Source: Ailurus styani
Taxonomy: Eukaryota > Chordata > Mammalia > Carnivora > Ailuridae
Reading direction: 5' to 3'
DNA length: 64,000 nt
Assembly: GCA_002007465.1 (NCBI GenBank)
Contig: LNAC01000137.1
Coordinates: 2,875,359 to 2,939,358, forward strand
The translations under genes and the position numbers were made by a program. The stretch's first letter is position 1, and every line of letters begins with the position of its first letter. The notes beneath the pieces were generated by a model, which saw only the letters and a list, made by a program, of their open reading frames with translations, searched no databases and was not told where the DNA came from. Shown one piece after another: positions 9,801-20,129 of the stretch.

Positions 9801-10801
9801 AATTCCAGTTCACTGATGTGTCCCTATTACCAGAGGTGTCCATATATGTAAGCATGAAGTAAGTGTCTTCCACATTGAATAAAAAGAGAAAAAATGTTCA
9901 AGGAACCCAGATCCCATCCCAAATCCAAGACCACACAGGGACTAACTCCCAGCCCTTGGCGTCAGACAGACCTGCTCCAAGCGTGTCTCCGTGGCCTGTT
10001 AACCACGTCACCGAAGACTGTGGCGCTCTCTGCTTCAGTGTCTTCTTCTGTAAAATAAGGACAACAGTGTCTGTCTCCTATGTTGCTTCGAGAATCAAAT
10101 GAGATGACGTGTAGGAAGACCTCGCACGGGGCTCCTTCCGTGGTAGCAGTCACCCGTCGGTAAGGAACCCCTGAGCTCTTTGAGGTCCGTGAAGATCACT
10201 TCTGTTTGCAGGATTGTGCTTATGTTAAAAAGGTAGGCAGGTAGATTCAGGTGTAGACTCAGATACATTCCCACTGTTTGTAGCAAGGTTCAAAAACCCT
10301 ACTTCATTCATCCAGCCCACATATCCAGTGAGTCCAAATGACCCCTTTTTCTGAACAGACTCCAGGTGTTATATACATACAATGGTACGTGGTCTCCAAT
10401 TTCTTCTGAATCTCTTCCCTCGGCTTCGATCCCCCCTCTGCATCCAGTATCAAGCGTGTCCTGTGCCTGGAGCCCCTTCCTAATCCGGACCCTTCCTTCT
10501 CTCCCGACACACTCTGCAGGTCCCCCTCCCAGGTTACATCGAGGCCTACCCCCGGTCACGTTATCAGCAGAACTCTCCCTCCAGACTCCCTCGCCAGTAC
10601 AGCCAGCCTGCAAGCATGCACCCCAGCCTGGAGCAGGCCCCGGGCCCGTCCACGGCGGCCTCGCAGCAGAGCCTGGCCGAGAACGACCCGTCGGACGCGC
10701 CCCTGACCAACATCTCCACTGCGGCTCTTGTGAAGGCCATCCGGGAAGAGGTGGCCAAGCTGGCCAAGAAACAGACAGACATGTTTGAGTTCCAGGTCTA
10801 A
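297..10801 (+). CDS. KIAA1549L: KIAA1549L, C-terminal part (last four coding exons)
   Basis: Four exons join in frame: 297-394, 2677-2825, 4406-4557 and 10520-10801, giving 226 residues and a TAA stop. Every junction has AG acceptor and GT donor and the phases fit (0/2, 1/1, 2/0, 0). The product runs from AYRFSQLPEMVMG through a Pro-rich stretch (PPPPVPPRTGP), RRSTSDVGSKTR, NYSGNTVPAVFAIPAANRPG and VPLPGYIEAYPRSRY to a charged end, ALVKAIREEVAKLAKKQTDM and FEFQV. I recognise this as the tail of the KIAA1549/KIAA1549L family, large membrane proteins whose C-terminal tail is thought to be cytoplasmic; the biochemical role is unknown. Gene order with C11orf91 and CD59 supports KIAA1549L over its paralogue KIAA1549. 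No transmembrane segment lies in this part. Upstream exons are outside the window. Confidence 0.9.
1285..1385 (+). mobile_element. MIR fragment
   Basis: The sequence reads like the MIR core and 3' part: a Cys/tRNA-like line about losing track of AACCCTAGGCAAGTCGCCTC, then CTCTGTAAAATGAGGG. It is diverged, as expected for an ancient mammalian SINE. Confidence 0.55.
1690..1780 (-). mobile_element. MIR fragment
   Basis: CAGACGGAGAAACTGAGGCT and the following AGAACCCAGACCGCTGC match the reverse complement of the MIR core (TTTCCTCATCTGTAAAATG type). Confidence 0.55.
2677..2825 (+). CDS. KIAA1549L: KIAA1549L coding exon (third from last)
   Basis: The acceptor is TGCGCCCCCAG ending at 2676 and the donor is CTCAG|GTGGGC at 2826. 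The exon is 149 nt. It encodes RSTSDVGSKTRMAESAGPEP, continues through AQLHDSASFTQVSRGPVSVA, and ends at NYS plus one base of a Gly codon. Ser/Thr-rich, hydrophilic sequence fits a cytoplasmic tail. Confidence 0.88.
3040..3560 (-). mobile_element. Old L1 fragment, antisense
   Basis: Phrases such as GGACATGTAGGTTGTTTCC and ACAGTGCTGAAATGAACATC match the reverse complement of the L1 ORF2 3' region as seen in many diverged mammalian L1M copies. It is not coding any more. Confidence 0.6.
3841..4375 (+). repeat. 25-bp minisatellite, 21.4 copies
   Basis: Twenty-one full 25-bp units start at 3841, 3866, 3891 and so on to 4341, followed by a 10-bp partial unit (4366-4375). Each begins CACCTCATTA and ends CCCATG, with C/T runs between. 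The first two copies have CCCAC where the rest have CCCCC, copy 2 ends in A, and the copy at 3941 starts with T; the others are identical, which implies recent homogenisation. As 25 is not a multiple of three, all three frames are open through the array, producing spurious long ORFs. An ambiguous base (4376) follows immediately. Confidence 0.97.
4406..4557 (+). CDS. KIAA1549L: KIAA1549L coding exon (second from last)
   Basis: The acceptor is CCCACGCCAG ending at 4405 and the donor is GATTCG|GTGAGA at 4558. The exon is 152 nt; its first two bases complete the Gly codon and it ends in phase 0. It encodes NTVPAVFAIPAANRPGFTGY and onward to QWADS. The acceptor is directly preceded by a 25-bp minisatellite (3841-4375), which is unusual for an otherwise ordinary exon. 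Confidence 0.9.
4729..4939 (-). mobile_element. Can-SINE, antisense to KIAA1549L
   Basis: This is a full-length element, with T-run at the left and the GGGCGCC-type head at the right. A perfect 14-bp target-site duplication (TGGTGGGATGTCTT) lies at 4715-4728 and 4940-4953. It sits 171 bp after the donor of exon 4406-4557. Confidence 0.95.
5055..5235 (-). mobile_element. MIR element
   Basis: CTATGTGCCAGACACCATGT, then TTACCTTATTTAATCTTCGC and GATGTGGAAACTAAGGC follow the order of a reverse-complement MIR, ending with a CACACAGCAG-like piece. Confidence 0.7.
5275..5462 (-). mobile_element. Can-SINE, older copy
   Basis: The element runs from a T-rich left end (TTTTATTTTTTAAGATTTTC) to the head AACCGACCAAGCCACCCAGG on the right. 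Several substitutions are present relative to the younger copies nearby. Confidence 0.9.
5499..5689 (+). mobile_element. Can-SINE
   Basis: The head is GGGGCACCTGGGTGGCTCAG and the tail is AATAAATAAATAAAATC plus T/A. A perfect 14-bp duplication, TTCTGTAAAAATTA, lies at 5485-5498 and 5690-5703. Together with the previous element it forms a head-to-head pair 36 bp apart. Confidence 0.95.
6848..6886 (+). repeat. Poly-T tract
   Basis: The tract has about 31 Ts, one C and 6 more Ts, then G and an ambiguous base (6888). No SINE body adjoins it, so it is either simple sequence or the remnant of a retrotransposon tail. Confidence 0.85.
7234..7425 (+). mobile_element. Can-SINE (GTTAAAGCC subtype)
   Basis: The element has head GGCACCTGGGTGGCTCAGTG and an A-tail. 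The perfect 13-bp duplication ATGAAGGAACAGG lies at 7221-7233 and 7426-7438. Confidence 0.95.
7621..7833 (+). mobile_element. Can-SINE (GTTAAAGCC subtype)
   Basis: The element has head GCGCCTGGGTGGCTCAGTGG and a long A-tail with AAAAT repeats. The perfect 15-bp duplication AAGCAGGGCAGCGGG lies at 7606-7620 and 7834-7848. Confidence 0.95.
8540..8645 (-). mobile_element. L2 3'-end fragment
   Basis: CTGTGTACCTACCATGCAT followed by GAGCACTGGTGTACAGTGAT fits the reverse complement of the L2 3' end (consensus around GAGCACCTACTATGTGCCAGG). It is diverged. Confidence 0.45.
9090..9740 (+). mobile_element. L2-like fragment
   Basis: The run of TCTGCCTTTGCTTTTCCTCT, CTGGAAAACCGCTCCC, ATCTTCCAGACCCAGC and TCCCTGAAAGCC follows the order seen in the L2 ORF2 3' end and 3' UTR. 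Pyrimidine-rich and strongly diverged; limits are approximate. Confidence 0.45.
9990..10140 (+). mobile_element. MIR fragment
   Basis: TTCTTCTGTAAAATAAGGAC, then GAGAATCAAATGAGATGA, match the MIR core and 3' half (CATCTGTAAAATGGG, then GATTAAATGAG). Confidence 0.6.
10520..10801 (+). CDS. KIAA1549L: KIAA1549L terminal coding exon
   Basis: The acceptor is CACTCTGCAG ending at 10519. The 93 codons from VPLPGYIEAYPR to FEFQV end in TAA at 10799-10801. The piece contains a Ser/Pro/Gln-rich stretch and then ALVKAIREEVAKLAKKQTDM, a likely amphipathic helix close to the C-terminus. The valine-final FEFQV end resembles a class of PDZ-binding C-termini, but that is only a suggestion. Confidence 0.92.
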   Translation, partial: VPLPGYIEAYPRSRYQQNSPSRLPRQYSQPASMHPSLEQAPGPSTAASQQSLAENDPSDAPLTNISTAALVKAIREEVAKLAKKQTDMFEFQV

Positions 10802-11235
10802 TACCTCAGCCCTGTGGAACTTCCAGACTCCGAGGAAATGGTCTTCCGGTGTCTCGGCCTGACCTGCTGGGACTCGAGACACAGACCCCATGGGAGTCAT
10901 TCTCAGCCTCTGAAAAGGTGAACAGTGGGGCTTCTGGGCAACCGAGGAGACTCTTGGCCAACTGGATTCTTGGCTTCTTCCACTGATTAAACATCAAGAG
11001 AGTCCCCACGTGGGACCCTATGTTTGATAGTCTGTGAAGTTAAATGTTTGAACTGTGGGTGTATTTCCCTATGGAGCCTTAGTCACAAGAGACACTAACT
11101 GACCTGCCAATCCCTGTCCAATGCCACATTTTACTAAGTCACCAGGAGGGGAGAACATTGCTCTGTCTTCGGTGAGTCTGCATGTTAACCCTGTTTCTGT
11201 GTTAAAGGCGATGCAGGCATCTGATTGAGCATCCG

Positions 11236-11236
<1 letters not shown>

Positions 11237-11282
<46 letters not shown>
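11237..11282 (+). repeat. (CT)n microsatellite in the KIAA1549L 3' UTR
   Basis: About 22 uninterrupted CT units, ending TCTCGCTC, 440 bp after the stop codon. Confidence 0.97.
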
Positions 11283-11285
<3 letters not shown>

Positions 11286-12590
11286 CATTCAGCCGTGACT
11301 GTAATCAGTACAGTCGCCTCCAGTCTGTGAAGGAGGCACTGACTTCAGCCAAGAAACTCAAGTCCTTTTCTTTTAAAGGTTCAGATTCAAAGTCAGACGA
11401 ATTGGATGAAAATCAGTACTGTCCATGATGACACCTATAAATAGTCCTGACCCCTTTTTCCTCCCGTTCATTAAACAAAGGCCGAGGAAGAGAAAAGATT
11501 GAGGGGGAATGGTGGGTTTGGGGTGACAGGTTTTTGGAAAGGTGTTGTCATTTTGGAACTAGAGTGCCCTGCAAGGTCATATCTAACTGAAAGAGAATCG
11601 GTGCTAAGAGCTTTTAGGATCCTACAAAAGAAAAACAGTCATATGTCGGAGGTTTTTCTTTGCCCGGCAGTGAAGGTGGCCTGAGAACAAAGCTTCTCTC
11701 GTCTTTGAGATAATAGAAACATCAACGTTTACAGGAAAACCTCTGTCTCTTCAACAGCGACGTCCGGCGTGCGCTGCCCAGTGACAGAGAAGGACCGAGT
11801 AACTGATGCCTGTTGTGAGCAGAAACAGTGAATCCCCCGTCTCCCCCCGGCCGCAGCCTCTGTTTATAGAAGCTTCTGAATGTAGAAAATCTGTTGATTT
11901 ATGTTTAGATGTAAATACCATTTTTAAAAGTGTACGGAGTTTGCCAGTTCCTTCCGTCCCCGCCCCCACAGTCAAGCGATGCAGGAGGACATTGGCTGAC
12001 TTTAGGACCGCCGTGTGGCAAACGGCGCTCCCTGACGGGGCGAGGCGGTCTCCAGAGCTCTGGCTGGACACGGCCTCGCAGCCCCGAGGCACCAGCTGCT
12101 GACTGTCAATGCCTAAGCAAAACAGCCGCCAACTTCAGGTCGCCCCCGGGGAGGGAACCCTCTGGCTCCCTCACCAGCTCTGTTGGGGGCTTCCTTGGTG
12201 TCCGTTGGAGAACGAGGTCCTGTCCTGCCTTCACCCATGACCCATCTAGCTTCAGCTGCGTCCATGCCTTCTGAGCCCATCTTGCCATTTTCCTCATGAG
12301 TTTCTTTGGTCTTTACTGAGAGAAGGTGGAAATTTAAAAGTTGAGAGAAGAGTAGGAGTGGAACTGATTAGAATGGGAGATTCAAAGTGTCAAAGCACAG
12401 ACTTTTCAAAGAAGCTGTTCTTATTTTCCAATGGCGAATTGTCCTTTCTGGAAAGGTCCGGAGATGATGTGTCATGGAATCCCCCCAAACAAGTCTCTTG
12501 TTCGGATGATATTAGGTAGTGTCCTTTGGTATGCTGGTCGATCTTTCATAGTGTTAGTTTTTTGTTACTTAAAAAAAAAAATCAGCTACA

Positions 12591-12596
12591 AATAAA
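12591..12596 (+). terminator. Candidate poly(A) signal of KIAA1549L
   Basis: This is a canonical AATAAA on the + strand, 1.8 kb after the KIAA1549L stop, followed by TTTTTGTAATTT and then a TGTGTATATAT stretch that could act as the downstream GU-rich element. Alternatives are at 11470 and 13719. Confidence 0.45.
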
Positions 12597-14040
12597 ATGT
12601 ATTTTTGTAATTTCCATGTGTATATATGGTATATTTCTACCAATGGCCAGTTGTTGTAGTCCAAAACCTAAATCAGCTTGCAAAACACTGTGGATGGTGC
12701 AAGATTTTATTGACAGATTAACACAATGCCTAAGTCTATCCAAATAGGTATTCAATGCACTTGAATGAACAAAGAGCCAAAGAAACTCAGCCTTTTCATG
12801 CAAATGATATGAGTCTGATAAAGTCAGCCACATTGTCCCGCCTTATCAATAATATTAATATTTCATCAGCGCAATGATATCAACCCAGTACTTTGTCTAC
12901 TCGGTAAATGCCTGGAAATCCTATACGTGAAAACGAAGTTTCAAGACTTTAGTGTAATGAAAATAGATGCTTCAGAGACATTGTCCAAGCTTTGGATGTT
13001 CCAGCGACTTATGGAGAATGAACCTACAGCTTGCTAAGAGGATGGAGAAACAAATCATTGCAGTCTTTGCAGTATCCCAGGAAGTACTGAGTTAGTCAAC
13101 TGAGACGACTAAAAATATAGCGTGCTAAATCAGACACACTCGTAAACTAGACACCACAGTTTTAAGAAAAGTATATGGGAGGAAAACCTTAAGCTGAAAA
13201 GAAATCAATCTGTTCTTGATTTTTCCAGCACCAGGGAGACAGCCACCATATTTAGATTTTCTGTGACTGGTAAATATGGGGTCCCTTCTCTGAAGGGTCT
13301 CCTGACCTCGTGGAGGGGACAGATGCCTGGACTGCTGACTCTGAGCAAAAGCAGATGGGCAGAAGTGCCTCATGGAAGTGAAAATTGAGTTCCATGAGAG
13401 CCCTCATGACCCTCCAGACACTTGAAGAAGCCACAGAGGACCTTGACAGTCTCAGAAAAGGAATGGGAAGTCCAGAAAAGTGAACAACCTGCTTGAGGAT
13501 TCCAGCCCAAGCCTGCTGATTCATGATTCAGCTTGCTTTCCATTTCACCACGCTGCCTGCACGCTTGTCTGTGATGCATTTCTTGAACTGTGCTAGGAAG
13601 TTTAAACAGTAGACCAGGGTCAGATGAGGGACGCCCTACGTTCTCGTGAAGAAAAAAGATGATTGGATATGTAAAGGACTTCAGATAAAGTGTATAGAGG
13701 ATGATGCATTTGTGGCATAATAAACATTTTTCAGAACTTGTTTTGATGTGAGTTTTCTGCATTCCTGAAAAGAAATGCATTTTGGCTTTTTCCAGAGAGT
13801 GCCATCAAGGAAATGGTGTTCTCCTCAACTACTGTTCAAGACTACAGGGGTGCATTCCTCTCTCAGGGCTGTGCATCCAAACGAGCAGGGAGGGAGGCCA
13901 TGACTGTATGTCTTGATGGAGCAACAGATTCTATGCTCTGCCTTAGGGAAGGCTGCCTGTGGGCAGAAGCCTGAAAGTCTATCGTGTGCCCTGGTACCTA
14001 GGGTCTGAGATATAGAGCCGGAAGTTCTCTCTTGAGGGTG

Positions 14041-14418
14041 TGCTAAGGACTAATGTTGTGTCCCACCCCCACCCCCATCCATATGTTGAAATCCTAACCC
14101 CTTGGCGTGATGGTATTAGGAGGTGGGGGCCTTGGTGGGGGAGGGTAATTCAGTCATAAGTGTGGAGTCCTCATGAATGGGATTAGTGCCCTCGTTAGAA
14201 GGACCAGAGAGCCTACTTGCCCTCTTTTTTGCCATGTGAGGCCACAGTGGGAAGTCAACAGTCTTGCAGCTCTGAAGAGGGTTCTCACCAGACCCGGCTC
14301 CCACTGACACCCTGATCTTGGAGGCCCAGCCTCCAGAAGTGTGAGAAATAAATTTCTGTTGTTTAAAAGTCACCCAGTCTGTGGTGCTTTGTTATGGTAG
14401 CCTGGACCGACTGAGACA
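14041..14418 (+). mobile_element. MLT1 (ERVL-MaLR) solo LTR
   Basis: A near-complete LTR: TGCTAAGGACTAATGTTGTG at the start, then ATATGTTGAAATCCTAACCC, GATGGTATTAGGAGGTGGGG, CTCATGAATGGGATTAGTGC, GAGAAATAAATTTCTGTTGT with its AATAAA, and GACTGAGACA at the end. This is the well-known MLT1A/B layout. No internal retroviral sequence follows. Confidence 0.85.
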
Positions 14419-17400
14419 GGCTGGATTATGTTAAGAATCAGTTCTCTGGTACAGGAGGTTGTATTGTTCATTTGCTAATTTGAGAATTCAGCAGAAGGGC
14501 ACGTCGTTTCTGAGTAGTCTTGATGGAAGAATGCATAGGGAATTTAGATTTGTGACTCAAAAAAAAATCAGAATATAGATGGAGGAAGACAGGAATTTAA
14601 ATACCTAACTAAAAGAAATACTTCTCTAACCAGCAGAAATTAGAGATATGGATCAAAAACTTAACCATTGATTGTAGAAAAATAAGCTTCTTTTTTCTAC
14701 ATGAGATACCTTTTTCTACTCAGGCACTCAATGTTTAATGAATACAGTAACAGCTATTATTTCTGAAGTCTGAGAACATAATTTAAACTTAATCTCTTCC
14801 TTCTACCACTACCACACACCAGAAAATAGTTTGGAGCTTGCTTACAAAATACAGCCAAACACTCTTAGGGAAATGGAGTAATTGAACTTGGAGCAGTAAC
14901 TGACTTGTGTCCAAGTGGTAGAGATTAAATTCCCCCCTGTAGTCCAGCCTTGAAGGTATTCTAGTCAAAGACCTTTGCAAGGACTAGAAACCTATTCAGA
15001 CTTGCTGGAGAGCATGGGGAGTGATGGAGAGAATACAGGGCCACTTCACAGAAACCGAACACAGCGCCCATACGGGAAAGGGCTGGAGACAGCCGGCTCA
15101 CTCTTGCTTTCTCTTGCATCCTCTCTCCATATGGACTTTCCTCTTGTTTCTCTCTGCATGTCCACTCAGTTCTCTTGCTTCCCTTGGCCTCTAGCGTCCT
15201 CTGTTTTCTCATTACTGTATATGCAGCTGAAAATCCATCCCAGGACCCACTCTGTACCATTTGTCCTTCCTGTACCCACCCCTCTCTGACTACTGTCTCC
15301 ATGCCCAAATCTTGAGAGTCTGATTGGCCCAGTTCATCTGCCTATGGATGAGCCAGCCACCCTTGGGTCAAGGAGGCAGAGTCATGTAAGACCAGCATGG
15401 CCCCCTGGACTGACCCATTCGGTAAGAGCCTTTGTTGGGGGGCTGGTTCCCAGAGGAGGAGCATAAGTGGGCAGAACCTTCAGAAGGAAGGAACCTGCTC
15501 AGGACCGGAATTGACCAGCCCTCCTAGGATACCACACAGCTGGTAAGCAATCCCCGTGGACACTGCCACAGAGAGGAGAGGTCATCCTTGGCATGTCCAT
15601 CAGGTGGAAACACATGCATTTGAAACCTTGGTGGACGGGCCAGCACTGCCCTAACCACAGGCCATCCCGGCACCAGTACTACTGATTCTGGGCCCAAGAG
15701 CAATTTCTGGCAAGGTCCAGGAAGCTCCACACCTTGCTCAGCAGACAATAAATACTTGTAAATTGAACTGCATGATCTTAGCTCAGGTGCTGTGAATGTA
15801 GCTCACAGCTACACACTTGCATGGATGAGGAAGCTGATGAGCCTCTCTATAGAGCCTTTTGAAACAAAATTAGTTTTGAACTGATATTATTGTGGCTCTG
15901 CCCTTCCCAATATAATAAGTTAGTGTCCCGAAAATTGAAAGGTCTCTTGATTTCTTAAGGTGAATAGTTACAGAATAGAATCTTAGCCTATGGTGAGTTC
16001 TAAAAGGGAGGGGGCTTATGGAAAGGAATATTTAGGAAATAGAATGAATAGTGCCAGAAGCAAATTCTTTTAGACAATGTAAAGTTGCTTGATTATGCAG
16101 GTTTCAAAAATAGGGAAATTTGTGATGTGGCAGAATTTGTCTCCATAGGTCAAACCCATACTTCAGTGAAAGCCATTATATAATGAATTCTAGAAATTGA
16201 TTATGTTCATTCTCTGACCTTGGTCAGAATTTTGTAAATTACAGAGGGAGGCTGTCAGTGTATTTTACATAAATTAACTGTGACCTCACCTTATTTCCCT
16301 CCCTTATTTCCATCTTATTTCCACCTTATTTTCCCCATCTCTTCCTTATGTCTAACTTCACCCCAGCCTACAAACAACTGAGAGAAAGTTTGGACCAAAC
16401 AGAATCAGAGTATCATTCTCTAGTCTAGAAATTCTGAAAAAGGCATAACTAGTCAAGGCTTTAGGCAACTCACTTTAAACTGTTCTCTGACTCCTCCTCT
16501 CTGAAATGAGTACATCGACATCTGCGCTTCTACCCACCCGTGGTGGGCGTGAGGGGCACGGGGCAGAATGTATACAAAAGGTTTCGAAAAGTATGTTTGA
16601 AGGTATCCTTGCCGAAGTACTATGAAGTGCTAGCTTTGTAATTCAGTCTTTTCTAATGAAATATTTTAGCTCCTTCCATCCACTGAACTAATTTGTCATA
16701 TATTCCATAAAATTTAAAAACTCCATAAAATAAAAAAATGAAGATGTTCCTAAGTTTGGAACAGCCCCCAAAGCCAGCCTCATCCTTGTATTGTGTTGCT
16801 GCTGTTGCTGTGGACGATTCGGGAGCCGCACGAGCACGCGTACGTGCGCGGTCACTCTGGGCGGAAAACCAGACTCACGCTCCCCGCCACCAAACGCATC
16901 ACACACACGTTAGGTGTTAGGCAAAGACAAGTACTGAACGGGAGCTCTGACCGTTGCTGTCCACACTTAATGCTTGGCTTTCTAATTAGCTTCCTACGTC
17001 CGTGGCCTCTGCCAGGAACAGAGCGTTCATATGCTGTTAGAATTTTTTATTGTCAAATAAAAAGCAAAGGCTTTCATACCCCCACACGTGCCTGCTTCTC
17101 ATTCTGCCTCCCTTATATGGTGAGATGGAGTCCCCTTCACAACGCAACCACACAGCAGTACCTGCTGTGAGTTATCGAAGCACCGCGGGACTCCTTGCGG
17201 TCTCGGAAGCCATCCCAGCCAGAGGCATGAGCTCATGAGCCGAGAAGAACTTCTCCCGGCCATCCACAAGCCCCAAGGGAGCAGTTCCAGCCTACTCATG
17301 CCTGCGTCCTGGGAGCAGATGGTGAACCCAGGGCAGAATAAGCCGATGTCCGGGCCTAGGTCCTTCTCAGAGCATAAGGAAGTCCCATCCAGGTCAGCGG

Positions 17401-17705
17401 CTCCCGAAGCGTCCAGGATGACATTAGTCATGGACACAAACTTCCAGGACCACCTACTTTCCCTGCCTTTGCTAGTCGTAACGATCATGATGTCAGCCTT
17501 CTGTTCAGCCCTATCGGTGCGCTAGCCACGCTCTGCCCTCTGATGTAAGCCGGCTGGACAGGAAATCCATCTGACCCAGGAGCCAAAATTCATAGGCTAA
17601 ACAGCCACGAAAAAATATAACTCAGTCCATGGGGCAAGGCCAACTGGATTCTCTCTATAAGAAACGCCAAGACACAGAATCTATTGGCAAGAGATGTTGA
17701 AACTG

Positions 17706-17902
17706 GGGCGCCTGGGTGGCTCAGTCGTTGGTCGTCTGCCTTCAGCTCAGGTCATAATCCCAGAGTCCGGGGGTGGAGCTCCGCGTTGGGCTCCCTGCTC
17801 TGTGGGAAAGCCTCCCTCTCCCTCTCCCACTCCCCCTGCTGGTGTTCCCTCTCTTGCTGTATCTCTCTGTCAAATAAATAAATACTATCTTAAAAAAAAA
17901 AA
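17706..17902 (+). mobile_element. Can-SINE
   Basis: The element has head GGGCGCCTGGGTGGCTCAGT and AATAAATAAATA plus A-tail. The perfect 14-bp duplication AGATGTTGAAACTG lies at 17692-17705 and 17903-17916. The middle region differs from the GTTAAAGCC subtype (CGTTGGTCGTCTGCC). Confidence 0.95.
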
Positions 17903-19774
17903 AGATGTTGAAACTGAACGGTCAAGACTCAGAAGCCATGACGGTCAGTATGCAAAACAAATGTCTCAGAAAACAGAATATTGAATAAGAAGTAGCCTTG
18001 AGACCAAGGAGACTTAGAGTATAGGTAAGAAACCTGTCTCCTGTAATGGAAATAGACAAATAAAAACCAACTCTGAATGTTTCGGGGGAGTCCACGCGTC
18101 CTAGTGAAGAGCCGCAACCCTGGACTTCTGGGCTCCGTTGAGATTTGGGCGGCTTGGACCATAAACATGTTGTTTCTCATGGCAGCCCCACCTGCTGAAG
18201 CTCTCTGCAAGTATTCAGATGTACTCAGACGCCGAAGGAGCAACTTTTACTCCTCTCTCTGCCACTGTAAAGAGGGCTCACAGCCGCACAAAAAATACTC
18301 CCCAAAGCCACTCTGTGGCTGTGGCGATGAGGAATAGACTTGGGGCTTCCACAAAATTCTGGGGCGCTCACCATGGCAGAGAGTAGGACCAGGGTGCCCC
18401 TTGCTTTTTCTTTCCTCCTGGATCCTGGCTGCTCTTAACCTTCAGGACAAATGAAATGACCAAGTGAAGGGAGCTGGGAGAGACACATGGCAATCCCTAG
18501 TCTTTCCTTGCTGGGGTCCCTGCAAAAAAAAAGAGAGCAAACTTATTCCAAAGGGCCACCTCCAGACTTCTTTGAGTCACTGTCATGCACCCAATTCATG
18601 AAGTCTGCTGGCCCCTGGAAACCAGAAACAGTGCACCTAGGAAGGAGCGTGGAGCCAAGTAATGGTAACATTAGCGAGTGAGTTGTCAGTGGCCAATTAC
18701 CTGTAAAATGTACACAGATGTTTGGTGGGAGACATAATTGCTCTGAGTCTCTCTGTGACCTCTTGGAGGTATGGTTACGGCAAATACTGGTTTGCACATT
18801 TGGGCACTTCATTTTAACATTTCAGTGCTCACGCTTGCACACGAACAAACTCATATGTAAGGAGAGGCCATCTGACTCCTCAGAACTGAAATATGGTGTC
18901 ATAACAGTTTCATTGCCAACCCCTCCTCCAAAACAAAGAGTTCTGGCAAACTCTTAAAGGTAAAGGCGCTCCAGGGTACCTGATCTCTGAATTGGAGTAT
19001 GTGAGCTTGCTCTGGATCTGATGGATGCTCTGGATCTTACTGAACATGTAAGAGATGTTGCTTTTGTCCGTGGTGCCCACTCCATCACCCAGCTCCTCAG
19101 TCCTGGTAACTAAGGACTTTGGGAGACCCAGAGGGCCCGTGGGAGCCACATCCCTTGAACCATATCTCCAGTGATGCCAACACAACCTAACGAAAAATTC
19201 AGGCTACCACCCAGATGTCTTGCCTATGGGGCATTTGGAAACAGTTGAATTTTGGACATAAGGTCTACAAGTAAGCCAGATGTTGGATTACATGCTTTAC
19301 CCTACTCTGCTAGGATTCATGATGGCAAAGCCAAAAGCTGTTTCCATCCTCCTGGAGAAGTCCATTTCCTAGGTCAAGTTGGGTAGCATCAACAGAAAAG
19401 GCCTGAAAAGTCTTTAGACTGTGAAAACGAAGGGCTGCCAAATTGCACAAATTGCTTCATATATTGACATTCAGGTGCTTCGGAAACCAAAAGTTGGCTT
19501 CTTTTTAATTTAAGATTATGTCTCCAAAACTGGTAGGTCCCAAACTAGCCTTTGGTGCTTGAGGGACCAATTCTTCAGCATGAGTCCAGGTGAAGGAACC
19601 AAAGGCCAAGACCAGAAATCAGATGCCACAAGTGAGCAGAAACGAGGGCTTAAGGAGGGCCGTTGGGCTGCCTTTCCACCAGGGGCTTGCATTCTGGGTA
19701 CAGTTTTATCCTGTGGATCATTAACCTTTCATTTACTGGAACTTTACAGGAAGCACTGATAGAAACTTCCACAT

Positions 19775-19912
19775 GGTCATCCATTCAGTCGTTCATTGGC
19801 TGAGCAAATATTTCCTGAGTACCCGCTATGTACCAGACTCCGGCTTAGTGATGAGGATTCACCTGGGAGCAGGACAAGTGCCTCCCCCTCATGGAGTGCA
19901 TGGTCAAGGCAT
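19775..19912 (-). mobile_element. L2 3'-end fragment
   Basis: CATTCAGTCGTTCATTGGCT, GAGCAAATATTTCCTGAGTA and CGCTATGTACCAGACTC are the reverse complement of the L2 3' end, followed by the CCCTCATGGAG piece. A short direct duplication of CATGGTCAAGG follows at about 19899-19921. Confidence 0.65.
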
Positions 19913-20129
19913 GGTCAAGGAAGATTGATCCTTGAGACAGAGCCCAACATATGAAGATCTCCATTCATTCAGTGCATTTTCTACCTCATTAGAGGTAAGC
20001 AAATTAAAAACTGAATGCAACCACATGAAAACCAAAGTCCCCGTCTTTCTGGAAACATTTACAATTAGAAAGGATAGACTGCAGTGCTATCTTCTAATGA
20101 TGCTACACAGTTTTCCTTATCAATGACCT

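Larger units (their letters stand above)
4558..10519. other. KIAA1549L last intron
   Basis: This 6-kb intron holds five Can-SINEs (4729-4939, 5275-5462, 5499-5689, 7234-7425, 7621-7833), MIRs (about 5055-5235 and 9990-10140), L2-like stretches (about 8540-8640 and 9090-9740) and a long poly-T with an ambiguous base at 6888. The rest (for example 5704-6840) is AT-rich unique-looking sequence with no coding signal. Confidence 0.75.
10802..12615 (+). other. KIAA1549L: KIAA1549L 3' UTR (extent inferred)
   Basis: Downstream of the TAA there is no coding signal. Candidate poly(A) signals are ATTAAA at 11470-11475 and AATAAA at 12591-12596; the latter is followed by T-rich and GT-rich sequence, so I place the likely end near 12,615. 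Another AATAAA at 13719-13724 could serve a longer form. A (CT)n tract lies at 11237-11282. The end is inferred, with no transcript evidence. Confidence 0.5.

Noticed and set aside
19190..19480. Processed pseudogene (exon-like, AAAG-rich sequence)
   Set aside because: No protein family could be recognised in any frame and no A-tail or target duplication is visible.
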